Assembly (NCBI GenBank): GCA_034670405.1 | Contig: JAXDDX010000004.1 | Span: forward strand, 8,256,001 to 8,320,000 | Direction: 5' to 3' | Length of the DNA stretch: 64,000 nucleotides | Source: Hoplostethus atlanticus | Lineage: Eukaryota; Chordata; Actinopteri; Trachichthyiformes; Trachichthyidae | Shown: in pieces, positions 25,225 through 36,509 of the stretch | Numbering within the stretch: the first letter of the stretch is position 1 | Layout: each line of letters begins with the position of its first letter | Made by a program: the position numbers and the translations under genes | The notes under the pieces: model-generated | Told to the model about the DNA's origin: nothing | The model's database searches: none | The model's input: the letters and a program-made list of their open reading frames with translations, nothing else

Positions 25225-25500
25225 TCATTGGCTAATTAAGCCCTTCTGATTGAAGGCAGAGCTGATTACCACATGACAGCCCCACCTAGACCTCCTCACT
25301 CGCCATTAGCATCCTCACAGCGCAGGCCAACATGTGAACGTGCTCCCCCTTTGTCTGACTTCGGCCGGGCATAATTGTGTCTTGTGCCGCAGAAATTATC
25401 TCAGCATCCTTAGCCAATTAATGGTGTCGACTCTGTGAGGGGAAACGGGAATGAAATAGAAAAATGGCGTAGTCAATAATTTCTGGAGATTAGAGGATTG
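25225..25500. promoter_or_regulatory. Candidate conserved non-coding element, one of the clearer ones
   Basis: Homeodomain cores GCTAATTAAG (25231-25240), CGCCATTAGC near 25302, GGCATAATTGTG near 25368 and GCCAATTAATGG (25413-25424) are spread over 200 bases of repeat-free sequence. Composition alternates AT-rich cores with GC-richer spacers, as in deeply conserved vertebrate enhancers. No open frame of note. Conservation was not tested. Confidence 0.4.
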
Positions 25501-27401
25501 CGCCTTTAAATGAGGCCTATGAAAAACAAGTATTTCCCTGGATGGATCTGGCATCCATGGCTGGGTCTTTAATAAACATGTTATACTGTATGTGCAAGTG
25601 TTTAGGACTGGCAGACGTCAGGACTCCTCATACTCTAAACAGCCATCAGTCTGTGATAAGCAGAGGCTCCCATTGTTATTAATTTGTTATTTCTCTTCCC
25701 TCGGGTTCCTGGCTGGATTATCGTGTTGAACACACAGTCCAAATTCCATTGTAAACATTTGCAATTAATCTTCTCACCGGCTCGCCCTCCCTTGAATGGC
25801 TGTTTTACATAAAGCTGATCAAATTAAGTTGTTTGCGACGGCCAAACTGTTGTCACTCCGTCTGGAAGTGCTACAACATTAATTTTGCTGATAGCGAGAT
25901 GTGCATTTCTCTGTTACAGTAGCCAACCATCGCCAGCGCATGAGTGTTGTTTTTTTTTTCTTCTCTTGCAAGTTCCATGCTTAGCTGACATGCTCAGTTG
26001 GAGCTTTGAACCCACCAGATTGGGGGTGCAAAACAGCAAACAGTCAGTGTGATTTGTATTAGAGTAATCCTTTAATTGCTTCATGGCAAAATGTCTATAC
26101 CATATTAAGTAATTCAATACAGCCAGTTAATGGAAAGGCAGAGAGATATCATGTTTTGCATAAAACCTTTAAAGCCACTGCCTCCCAACGTGGTCTGCCT
26201 CTTTCATTTTGATCACATTCACACATTCGCATCCGAGGTAATCCGCTATCTATTTTGGGGCGAGTACTGAAGATGATCAGTCTCTCTGAGAAGGCTACTG
26301 CCTGTTACTATACAAAGCCACTGTTACAATCACATCATATTTATGAAAATACCATTTCCACTGGACTGTGGACATCATAAGGATACAATAATGATCAGAG
26401 CTATGAAAGCAAACAGTACAATTCAATGCAAGTCCAACAAAATCTGGTGTACTAAACAGACTCAGACTCACAGACTGTACATCTAATTGAAGTTTGACAT
26501 GTATTTTGAAATGTATATTATAATGATATAAATACATGGAATTACAGTATTGCATTGCATTCGTCAAGTCAACATGCTGCAGCCAGATGCTAGCTGTTCA
26601 TGACACGTGATATTTGATTATTTTGACAGTAAACATGATCAAGGGTGAAAGAAAAGTGAGCATGGGAATGTCTTCGATATCCTAATATGGACTGAACTGT
26701 ATCATAAGGATGCCTATGCCTAATCCGTCAGACTTTGCAGGCCCCTTGTGATGGCCTGAGGGACATTGAGACATCAGGAGCCCAACTTGCTAATACTTGG
26801 TCTAGTAGCTTCACCAAGCAGCTATTTCTTTGAGGATGAATGACAAAAAGAAAGGATGTCTGGGCAGAGCATCTTTTTTTCACCTGCATCTGCATAGCAA
26901 ACCCTGTCATGTCAAAATGAAAGTTTTGACAATATTCAAACAGGACATGATGGAAAGCGGTAAACCATGAATGCTGTTTGAAGATGTGTAACGCTCTCCT
27001 GGGAGAAGGCTGTCGTGGCGGTGCACCTTTTTTGCACTAACATCATTCGGAGGGACGTAAATTGGCCCGAATGTTTTGGAATCATCATCAGCTTTTCAAA
27101 TGTATGCACAAGAGGTGGTAACGAGCTCCAATTAAGGTGTTTTCTTTTTTTTCTTCACTTCACGTAGATAGTGTGGGTTCCCGTGCTTTTATTGCATCAA
27201 GGAAGGAGGGACAATTCATACATGGATAACTCCAATATGTACAATATATTGTAGTAATATATATACATATGTGTATATGCTGAGGTATATGTGTGTATAA
27301 CTCAAATTCCACCAGGGAGAATTTTAGAAAGGAACAATAGCATGTTTGATCAAGGCTTTAAACAAAACCAGAACAGAAAAGGCTGACAATGGATACTGTG
27401 A
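25501..27401. other. Non-coding stretch
   Basis: No gene was recognised. Around 27000-27140 a repeat-free piece containing CTCCAATTAAGGTG could be a further regulatory element. Near 27240-27300 there are short AT/GT-rich words. Confidence 0.5.
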
Positions 27402-27418
27402 GGGGGGGGGGGGGGGGG
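27402..27418 (+). repeat. Poly-G run of 17
   Basis: Seventeen consecutive G. Such runs are unstable and prone to sequencing error; the minus-strand Pro-run frame across it is an artefact. Confidence 0.95.
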
Positions 27419-27844
27419 TGGCTTCTTGACACCATTTGACTGCTGCCACATAAACCGTCCATTGTCAAGGCCAACGGGCGGCCATCGGCTGCACCGATCA
27501 CCATGTGAAACAAGCTTAGAGACGAAGGTCCAAGCAAGCTCTCTCCTCAATGGACCCTCCTTCAATCCCAGCAGGACTTGGGGGTCTCAGGGGTCACCGC
27601 TACGGGGCAACCTGGTCCAAAAGCTAAGGTCAGTGCGGCTGGCTCAGGTTTTGCGCTCCAACAAAAGAGCGAGGACGCCGAGAGAGGGACTTAGGGGTCA
27701 GATGGATTACTAAAGAGTGCTCCCTCCGTTTGTGTTGTGTTGCAGTCTCTTAATCCTGTGGGAAGTGAAAGTGGTCAGTGTTACCTCCGAAACACCAGAG
27801 AAGCCAGTAAACTTAACCTGGGACTGAATTAGAAGTGATTTATA

Positions 27845-27917
27845 TGGGGAATCAAACCTCTAACCCTGTCTGTATGAGTCCCATGCCCTGCCCACTGAGC
27901 TACACATTCCCGCTGAC
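27845..27917 (-). repeat. tRNA-like sequence (SINE head or tRNA pseudogene)
   Basis: Read on the minus strand it has an A-box-like TAGCTCAGTGGGCAG (plus 27888-27902) and a B-box-like GGTTTGATTCC (plus 27848-27858) at tRNA-like spacing, with CTCATAC where an anticodon loop would lie, suggesting a Met-type ancestor. The acceptor stem does not close and the T-arm is imperfect, so it is not a working tRNA gene. A tRNA-derived SINE head is the alternative to a lone pseudogene; I could not define a SINE tail. Confidence 0.5.
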
Positions 27918-28349
27918 TCTCCACCACTGCCAAGATGACGCCTCGTAGTGGTAACTGAAGTCGTGTGTGTGTGTGTCTGGATGCAGGGATAAAATCTGTT
28001 AGGAGTGAAGTAATAAATATTTCCTCTACGTGTTCATGTTCGCTTACCAGAGAGCTTCGTTTGAAATAAGCATTTGAATGTACTGATTTTTTCCTGGCTT
28101 GCAATTTTTTTTTGTAGCTTGAAGGTAAAGATCTCAATCTGCACTGGATGAGTAAGAAGAAAGGAGGCCAAGAAGACAATGGATACAGGCCAGGGGACAG
28201 GGATCTCATATTTAGCTCGTGATTGCACTCGGGGTAGACAATAAGTAAGATTCATTAGGTCATTTTTTACTTGCGTCTGCCAAGATCTGGAATGAAATGT
28301 TAAATGTTTCATGGGCTAAGAAAAGGGCAGAATCTGTCTTTGTGTTTGC
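27918..28349. other. Non-coding stretch
   Basis: No gene was recognised. A short GT run lies at 27963-27977. Confidence 0.5.
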
Positions 28350-28620
28350 CATCAGACAGAGAGAGACAGAAAGAGAGAGAGAGAGACAGAAAGAGAGAGA
28401 AAAGTGAAAAGGGAGAACGCGATAGACAGAAAGACAGAAACCTCGGAAAATAAGGAGGGATGGGTAGAGACAGAACGAGTAGGGGAATATGGTGGGAGCG
28501 AGAGAGTAGCCTGGGAAGGAGGGGGGGAATGAAAGGGGGGAGTGAAAATACAAGAGGGAGAGAGCAAGTGGGCGAGGGAGACAGAGGGGAGCAAGGAAAG
28601 GAGGGAGCGTGGCTGGGTGT
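28350..28620 (+). repeat. Long purine-rich tract (GA, GGGA type)
   Basis: About 270 bases strongly biased to A and G on the plus strand, beginning with GAGAGACAGAAAGAGAGAGA and passing into GGGAGGGGG-type words. It is degenerate rather than a clean microsatellite. Long purine tracts can form triplex (H-) DNA. The Ser/Pro/Leu frames on the minus strand are repeat products. Confidence 0.85.
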
Positions 28621-29084
28621 TTTGGGCTGTCTGATGGATGAGGGTGTAGTGGGGTTAGTGGGGTTGGTGGGGGCTGGTGAGGTTGGTGGGGGCGGTGTCT
28701 TCTGAATGATGATGGCCTAATATCATCATCCCCCTGTCAGGCCTAATAGGCTTTCCTTGGTAGAAATCACTCACACAGAGCCGCCATAATGCCCAGGCCC
28801 CTGACAGCATCATCCATCCACTCAAGCCAAGCCCAACGTCTCCAAACTAATAAGGAAATATATGGTTCAAGGAGATCTGAAAAATTAAACAGGTAGCTTA
28901 TGAACAATTTGTTTCCCGGGGATGTTTATTATATTTATCGAATGTTGTAGCGTCAGGGGGGTGGGATGGGGGGGTGTCGCTCCCATCGCAGCTTCGTGTT
29001 TGAGACATTGGAACAGAGGATGATATGCTGACAGGGCAGGTCTGTTATGTATGGAATAAACAACCTCTCCTCTACCTCATCTAC

Positions 29085-29086
<2 letters not shown>
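28621..29086. other. Non-coding stretch with a degenerate GGTTGGTGGGGG repeat
   Basis: From 28643 to 28696 GGGGTTAGTGGGGTTGGTGG-like words repeat imperfectly, giving closely spaced G runs. The rest holds no recognised feature. Confidence 0.6.

Positions 29087-29126
<40 letters not shown>
29087..29126. repeat. (CT)20 microsatellite
   Basis: About 40 bases of perfect CT. Confidence 0.97.
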
Positions 29127-29129
<3 letters not shown>

Positions 29130-31109
29130 TTTGGCCTTGTCCTCCAGTGTTTCCTGGCCTCACTCTCGTCACTCCTCTCCTCTTCCTCCCATCTCGGCAG
29201 AGCCATGTTTTTCCACCGCTGTTGAATTAGCAACACGCAAAAAAAGCAGGGAGGGTCACTATCAGTTGGAGTAAAAATACTTTTTTTTTTTTTTCAATAC
29301 TTATTCCCCCTGATCTCGCGGCGCGTCGCTAACATCTTCTAAAACGTTCTAATTTTAGCCGCCGAGCTTCGGAGGAGTCACCCGTCGCTGTTTTCCTCGC
29401 AGCGAGCCTATCTACAGTACACCTGTCATTGCTTTCCCTCGTGCAATGGCTGATCACAGGACACTTTAAACATGGTTACTCTCCTCTTATCTCTCCCCCT
29501 ACCCTACCGATCCTGCTATCTCCAATCTCCGCTTTAATCATGTGACACCTCCTCAGCATCCCCCTCCTCCCTCCTCCTCCCACATCCACAAGAGAAAACT
29601 GCCGCCATCAATAACGACAAGAACTTTTTCAAAGTCCGCTCTTAAAAGCCCTCGTCCCATCAAAATAGTCAGATTTCATTATCGATCGTGCGCTATGAAA
29701 AAGAGACTCTCTCTCTCTCACACGTTAGGCCATCGTTGTTTTGGTTGTGCTTGGAGAGGCGGGTGCATACATCCTCACGCGGTGATAACACATTTATATC
29801 ACAAGTCCTGGGCTGTCTTTCGTATGCTTATAATGTAATTACTTGAATACTCTTCACTCTTTCTGACAGTCAATATTTGAAGTTGGAGGGGGGATGGAGT
29901 GGCCTTGATGCACATTCACCAACACGCACATCTTATATTCTTTCTCTTATAGTCTTATATTTCTAGCACTAATTCAAAGAGTAGAGATTCTACAGAGACG
30001 TGTAATACGGACGATGCTAGCTTTGTTATTTCACATATTTCATTCATATTTCACAAACAAACATTGCCTTTTCCCTTATTTTGGGAATCAAGTTTCATAC
30101 ATTTTTTGCAGTTGAACATGGCTGTTATTGATGCTACTATACAGACATGACCACAATCAAAACAGCTACTATTTCCTATTTCTTTCTTCAGTTAACATCT
30201 CATTCAACGTGGCCTGAGTGACTTCATCTCTATTGTGGTCATCTTATGTGCACACATACACTCACCTGCACCCATGTTACATTATCATTGTGCACGGGGC
30301 ATACAGATCACTCTCTAAAAACTCCTCTGCAGCGGTAGGTTGATCCTGTAGCAGCAGAGGGTGTGTGTTAATAAAAGGGGGCTTGGTGAGGTGCGTTGTG
30401 AGGCCATTGTGGTCTCCACGCTCGCTGGTTTTCTTTGTGCCATGAAAGCCCGGCGATACAGTAACAGCCAGAGGCAGAAAGGAGCTGTCTGTCGTCGAGA
30501 CGGCTGGTAACACTTGTTTCACCCGCCCTTCCAGGGGGCCGTGGAGAATAGAAGAGAGGCAGCTGGTAGGCTGAACAGGAAATGCAATGGTAACAGTGTC
30601 AACAGCTGCCCCCATGGCTACACAAACCAAACGGCCGGCAACAACAGGCCATATGAAAAGCTACATGTTTGTATAGCTGGGGGGATTTGGTTCATACTGT
30701 ACCTCTGTGTAATGCTGCAATACCAAATGACTGCCTTTGTGTGTTTCCTCATTAGAGCTTTATACTCGGAGCTTAGTCATTACACAGGTGATGACAACAC
30801 GGACGCCAGTGAATGTTGAGTAAACAAGGCAAAAACAACAGCTGAGGGGGAGCAGACCTCAGCTGAAGTGAGAAGGGCTGTTGCTTTGTGACCAGAGGAA
30901 GATCAGCTCAATCCAGTTTTTACTCAAGCTGCAAACCTGAAACAACATCCCGCTTCAGTTTTTCAATCCATAATTTCAACCTGATGAAATTGTACAGTTT
31001 CGAAATGAGTGAATTCTAGTGGATTTTATGAGCCTAATGCATTTAGCCATCTCTGTGCAGAGTGAAGATAAGGGCAAGAAGATTCCCACATTACCCGTGG
31101 CGGTTACAG
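29127..31109. other. Non-coding stretch
   Basis: No gene was recognised; a 117-codon minus-strand frame at 30277-30630 shows no domain. CpG words are somewhat raised at 29310-29400, with a poly-T tract just before (29281-29294). Confidence 0.5.
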
Positions 31110-31137
31110 TGACCTCAAACTCAGGTCAAGATGACCC
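31110..31137. promoter_or_regulatory. Cluster of three nuclear-receptor half-sites including an ERE-like palindrome
   Basis: TGACCT (31110-31115), AGGTCA (31123-31128) and TGACCC (31132-31137) lie within 28 bases. The last two form GGTCA-AGA-TGACC, a perfect core of the inverted repeat with 3-base spacer known as an oestrogen response element. The first two form an everted pair with a 7-base spacer. Binding is inference from the consensus. Confidence 0.45.
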
Positions 31138-32264
31138 CCTCAGGAGTCAATAAATCAAGTTGTCACCTCTGCTGCCCAATCCCCTCTTTGCTATCACTAA
31201 CTTTGAGAGTCCTTAGCATTCTTTCACTTCCCCTGCTCCTTGCTTGACCCCCCGTCCAAACAAACCGCCTGTCAGCACCGCAGCGACAGGTACGACAGCT
31301 CCGGCTCAACGTGAGGAGTGATCTCCCCCCAAAAAGTAACACTCTCCCTGTTCTCTCCCCTCTCTCTCTCTCTCTCTCTCTCTCTGCACCCCCCCTGTCT
31401 CTCAGAAACAACTCAAATCTTACTTTTGATGTCTTTTCCTTTTTTTTTTTTTTTAATCATAGTTGAGCTGTTACAATATGTAATTATCACATGTCCACCG
31501 AGTTATTTGAAGATGGAATTTGTTTTTGTTCGGTGTCCAAATTCCACGTGAGGGTTTTCAAATAAGGAGCATGCGGGGGGATAGCAATATAAATTTCAGT
31601 CTACAATATCAGCGTCTTTATTTAAGTCTTAGTTACATCCAATTTGCCAGGAGCTTTAATTCACCCTTAAGGGATCATTGTTGGACATACATCTCTGAAT
31701 CTAGTGGTATTATCTACCATTTGCTAACTTTAATACCTTGCTGGGATTGCTGTGCATTAGAGCTTATTCTATCTCTGACTTGAAGATTTGAAGTTCCTTT
31801 TATGTACAATTCATTACTTCAATATGAAAGACTCATCAGGGTCATCTTGGTATGAATGTAGCCATCAGTTTACATTCTTAGTCATCATTAGATGAATAAA
31901 TATCAATGAGATTACCTCATAAGCCTCGGGAAGATCCCCCCAACCCCCCCAACCACCACCACCCCACCGCTACCAACTCCTCTCAGAGATGGAGGAAGTA
32001 TTAAAGGGCTATTTCAGTTAGTGTGTAAAACCCTAGCTGTGAAATAGCCTCCATTTTGAACCAGGGTGACTTATCCAAGATCCTTTTCATGTTGCGAGGG
32101 ACCAGGAAGCTTTGGTCTGCAGCGACAACATGGCACTGATAATAGGAGAGGAAGGCCTACAGACGGAGGCATCTGCTTTCAATGACCTTAAATACCTTAT
32201 CTGCACCTTTGAAGCCGGGGCGGGGTGATTGGCAGGTCAATTTGTGATAATATCAGCCGATGTA
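31138..32264. other. Non-coding stretch with a CT microsatellite
   Basis: A perfect (CT)n run at 31361-31385 is followed by a poly-T of about 16 at 31439-31454. No gene was recognised. Confidence 0.6.
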
Positions 32265-32990
32265 CTTGCCACTCTTAATGCTCTTTGCTACAGATAAGTC
32301 TGCTTAATATGAAAACTGTCATAATTCATCCGCCTTTTCAGCAATATACATTTTCTCGAGGAATCATCAATCCGGTCACCTGTCAGAGGAGGACGTGTCA
32401 GGATTCCCATTTCGCCCGTCCGCCGTCCGGTGATTTCACTTTATGGAGATTATCCCACACTATAAAGCAGTTAGGATTATTCCTCTGGTTTGTTGGATCA
32501 AAGTTAGTTTTCCCTCCCTGAACACTGCGTATAACAGAGATAGGGAGCTTTTAGATGCCCCGGCCCACAGTGTGGATGTTTCCAGCGTGTCTGCTCTTTG
32601 TCCAGTCCCCCTGTCAAACCCCCGTCACAGTGCCATCCCCTCTCAGTCGGTAGTTTCCTGTGCAAATTAACAAACGCAGTGGTGAACTGGATTCCAATTT
32701 GGAGGCAAAGCAGAGTGTGCAAATTAGCCCATGTTTTTTAATTAAGCCCGGTGCACGGCGCGAGGCGGAGGGCCATTGTTCCGGATGGGGCAGGTGCAAA
32801 TTTATTCTCTGGGGAAGCGCCGCAATGTCCATCCTCCAGCCGAGTCCCTGTCCTCGGCCTAATCAGCCCCCAGCTTGAAAACTTTCCCCGTTTTGGCGCC
32901 CTCGTGCTGGGAGACGCTGCTGAGAGTGGTCAGACATTATTCATTATTTGAGGGCCTCATTTTTAACATTTCCATTAAAAGTTGCCACCA
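32265..32990. promoter_or_regulatory. Candidate conserved non-coding block with repeated TGTGCAAATTA
   Basis: About 700 bases without simple repeats or transposon ends. TGTGCAAATTA occurs twice exactly (32659-32669 and 32716-32726) and GTGCAAATT again at 32794-32802; TGCAAAT is close to the POU/octamer core. TTTAATTAAGCC near 32738 and GACATTATTCATTATTTG near 32932 add homeodomain-type cores. This looks like a multi-part enhancer. Overlapping frames of 66-78 codons have no domains. Confidence 0.4.
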
Positions 32991-34379
32991 TGCAGACAGG
33001 CTTAACATTTGATTTTTGATAATTATAGTTGCCGGTCGGATGTGTCGGTCAGTCGCTTCAAGCCAATTACCCTTCTCTCTCTCTTGCTTTTTCCTTCTCT
33101 GCGGAGGCCCTTTAGACTAGGCGTCTGTTTTGGAGTGTCCTCTGTTTGTTCTCTCAGGGAGTCTGTCCTCTAGTCAGGATGCTCTTGAGGCCCATGGTCC
33201 CAGTGGAGTAGCATATATATATATATGCAGTTTTAAGGATGTGTGGTTATAATAAATGAATGTTTTTTAATAATATGGTCTTCATCCATCATCCATAGCC
33301 ACTCAGAAACAAAACATATCAAAGTGAATGATAAAGTTGTCTTCGGATAGGATTTCAAAGTTGCGCCTGGCACTTCAGTGAAGATCTTTGAGCTAAATAT
33401 GAGCAATGAAATTCAACATCCAATCCCGGAGTGGGTGGGACCGGCTATACGAAGAGTCAAATTCTCTTTTGGGTGACAAGGACAACTGCGCCTTCTCTTT
33501 GGCTTGCTCATATTCCTCTGTGGGAGCCTGAATCAGAGACTAGCCACAGATAATGAGCTGTCTTTAATCATGTGAGACAGAGCTTTGAGCTGCGTTGGGA
33601 AGAGAAGGGGGGTCTAATTACTGTACTACAGAAAAATCACACAGCTTCCTGTCCATCGGAACTGATGCTGAGTCCTAACCAACCTTGACAGGAAGTGACA
33701 ACAAAGACTGTCTCAGTTCTGAAATGGTACCGGCGCAGAAAAACAAAGAAAAGTAAAAGACAACAAAACATTTCTGGAAAAAAAAATCATTTCTATTTTG
33801 AGGATTTTAAATGAATGAATCCCCCTTCCATTTCAGAGTGAAGGAGCAGGTTTTCATTTGAGATTCTTCTTTGGAGAGAATACAGATACAGATTTGAATA
33901 TATTTCTATTGATAAGACACACCTCATACAGCTGACAGCACATACCGTGTGTTTTACAGATGTTTTAAAAATGCAATCCTTGACAGCTTGGTGAACATTT
34001 CAAATACACATCAGCCAAACTCCTTTTTCTACTGACAGAATAAAGATGAAACACATTGTACATCAAAATAGAAATAGCAATAAAATGCAAGCTTTGATTC
34101 AAATATGAAATTGACAGTGCAGGATTCAGTCAAAAGACACTGAAGCACAGTAAAGACAAAGAATAAATCTCTGGATCATTGACATAAATGCAAAACAAAC
34201 TCTGTATATACTGGATCCTCTCAGTGTCCTGAACTCTTATCGCCACATCACATCATAATTGTGCAGATTTTTAAACTTGGTCAGTTTAAGGAAAGCCAAA
34301 ATATCAGCGTGCCACATTGATACACACATTTCCACAGTAAAGTAATCTTGATGGTAGAAAATAATCCGCCCAGCTTCCT
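32991..34379. other. Non-coding stretch
   Basis: No gene was recognised. An 18-bp perfect AT palindrome, GCATATATATATATATGC, lies at 33211-33228. Confidence 0.55.
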
Positions 34380-34960
34380 CACTGCCCTCTACATTCCATT
34401 AAACCAAAATGGCTGCCAGAGATAAATCCTCCAATCCCTCCACTATTTCATCCCTGTCCTGCATCCGCGAGCAGCCGAAGAGATTTGTCCCGTAACCCCG
34501 TGTGATCATTTGCATCTAAAACGATATTCGACATTTGTTATTCCATCAATCAATACCATCTCTCCCATTCTCTGTGTGCATAATCTCAGAGCCTGCATGC
34601 AAAACGCCGAACAATAACATGTATGTTATACAAGAAGCCATATATCATCCCTGGGCGCATTTACATCCTGTTAACAATTTCTCAGGGCAGATTAGAGGGC
34701 GCTGAGACAGCAGCCCGGGTCCCATGAGAGGGGGGCTTTGGGAGCTGATAAGGCCAGCCATAGGAAGGCAGGATTAATACGTATGACCAGGAGACATGGA
34801 GGCCCTCTGATTATTCCGGCAGAAAAACGGCCCCCATCCCATCGGCCCCCTTGCGTGATTAAACACAGCCTGAGTGCGGACGGGGAGGCTAAGGGATGGG
34901 GAGATAACTGATTTTATTTATGCAAGCCGGTTAGCCTGGCAGATCACGTCTGAGGATTCG
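34380..34960. promoter_or_regulatory. Candidate conserved non-coding block with octamer and CTCF-like core
   Basis: Contains the perfect octamer ATTTGCAT at about 34508-34515 and TTAGAGGGCGCTGAG near 34692-34706, whose AGAGGGCGCT matches the core of CTCF sites though its 5' part matches poorly. The whole stretch is free of repeats and has no meaningful frame. Both regulatory readings are inference. Confidence 0.35.
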
Positions 34961-35078
34961 TTCACGCTACGGGGGTGAGGGATCGCACCGGGGGAGCTCA
35001 CCCCCGATCACACAGAGGGCTGCTTTATCTGTCGCTGTCCCACCTCTCCTTCCTCTCTCTCTGGTATAGAGGATAGAT

Positions 35079-35381
35079 CAGGCATTCCCAAACTTTTTCA
35101 TGTCAAGGACCACCAAATAGATATGCATTACACCGCGGACCACCATTTGATGAAGGTTTTGAGAAGGTTTTCTGACTTGGTACAGAGTGTTTTGTAGCTG
35201 GGGAGGTAACAGGGAGGACGATGAAACCTATAGAGTCATTCTACTAGACCAGCTCGTTGTTCCAACCTCTAGTGAGTGAAATAACAGTGAAATTCAACAA
35301 TTTCTCATTTAGCTCGGGGAACACTCATGAAGCCCCTCAAGGACCCCTGGAGGTACCCGGACCCCACTTTGGGAACCACTG
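35079..35381. mobile_element. hAT-like non-autonomous element (MITE), about 303 bp
   Basis: The left end CAGGCATTCCCAAACTTTTT and the right end on the other strand, CAGTGGTTCCCAAAGTGGGG, share CAG...TTCCCAAA. Internally AAGGACCACCAAATAG on the left and GGGGTCCTTGAGGGGC on the right are also of the 'CAGNGGTTCCCAAA...AAGGACC' type that I recognise from hAT-derived MITEs in fish. No clear 8-bp target duplication remains. There is no transposase frame. A CT microsatellite abuts the right end. Confidence 0.5.
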
Positions 35382-35384
35382 GGA

Positions 35385-35385
<1 letters not shown>

Positions 35386-35429
<44 letters not shown>
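35386..35429. repeat. (CT)22 microsatellite
   Basis: About 44 bases of perfect CT, beginning a few bases from the hAT-like element's right end. Confidence 0.97.
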
Positions 35430-35433
<4 letters not shown>

Positions 35434-35589
35434 TTCCCTGCAGTATCTCAAGGATTTTTATTTCATTTTTCACTTCATTTACAATTTAAGTTTTACAAAC
35501 ATCCATTATCACCATCCTCAGACCTAAAGGAAGTCACATACATGCCCTAAAGTTTCTCCACCTCCATCTCCATCCTTAACCGGGACTTC

Positions 35590-36130
35590 AGGAACTTTTA
35601 CCAATAATTGCATTACACATTAGATTCAGCACGTGAGACTTTACGGGAGCGGATTACCCAATTAACTTCTTCCAAAACATGTACTCATTGTAGATTGAAT
35701 TCCTGTAGGTAGTTAGAGGCTGCTTAATGAATTAATTGTGTTAATGACCCATTAATGGCAGAGCACCAAGCGTCCTAATGAGCCTCCGTAATTAAATATT
35801 ATCTCACTGCTTAATCAATGCATTTAATTATTCACATGATATTTTCGGAGGAATCAATTTGGCCCCGGGTCACGGGAGGAAAACGCTGATTGTGTGCTCC
35901 CTCGCTGATTCAGTTCAAATTCCTCTTTTTAATCATGGTGAATATAAGCCATTTGGCTCCGGTCCATACATTTCCATGTGAGAGAGCAATTCCGATCATT
36001 TTGATATCAATTTCTCTTGACCCAGGTCACATTTTACATCTGTTTGAAAGACATGTTTTAATTAGACGTGTGTTCGTAGCCATTAAGGAATGATCAATGG
36101 TAGGATTCCATATATTTTCACATATTAATG
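35590..36130. promoter_or_regulatory. Candidate conserved non-coding element, the strongest by motif density
   Basis: TAATGAATTAATTG (35725-35738), GACCCATTAATGGC near 35747, CCTAATGAGCC near 35774, GTAATTAAATATTATC (35788-35803) and GCATTTAATTATTCAC near 35819 fall within about 110 bases, and homeodomain-type cores continue to 36090. No repeat or transposon signal. This density of TAAT/ATTA words over half a kilobase is typical of deeply conserved enhancers near developmental genes. Conservation itself is untested. Confidence 0.45.
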
Positions 36131-36509
36131 GACAATCTACCTGTAATTTTCTCATTGTACACCTTACAATATTACGTTAATAACACAATAATATATTGCT
36201 TTTCTGTATTTATCCCAGACCTTATCACACTGTGGCTTGCTGCCATGAAATCTTCCCGCTCCTTCACAGACGTGCCGAGGACAAATTACGCGTGTCGTGC
36301 CAAACGCATCTTCATACATACTCACAACAATATGTAGTTGTTGGAGGAAGCACATCTGTGAAAGAGAGTTCGGTGTCTCTAAACTGGGACTCCCATCCAT
36401 GTCATCGCCATGCGAAGGTTTGTCAAATATTCTCTGTCTTTTTATTCGTCCACTTTTCAGCGAGTCCATGAACCCCTTGCTCTTCCTCTCTCCTCCCTTG
36501 CTTCACCAG
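36131..36509. other. Non-coding stretch ending in a good splice-acceptor-like tract
   Basis: AT-rich to about 36240, then mixed. It ends at 36480-36509 with a pyrimidine-rich tract (CTTCCTCTCTCCTCCC) followed by TTGCTTCACCAG, a strong-looking plus-strand 3' splice site. Confidence 0.5.
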
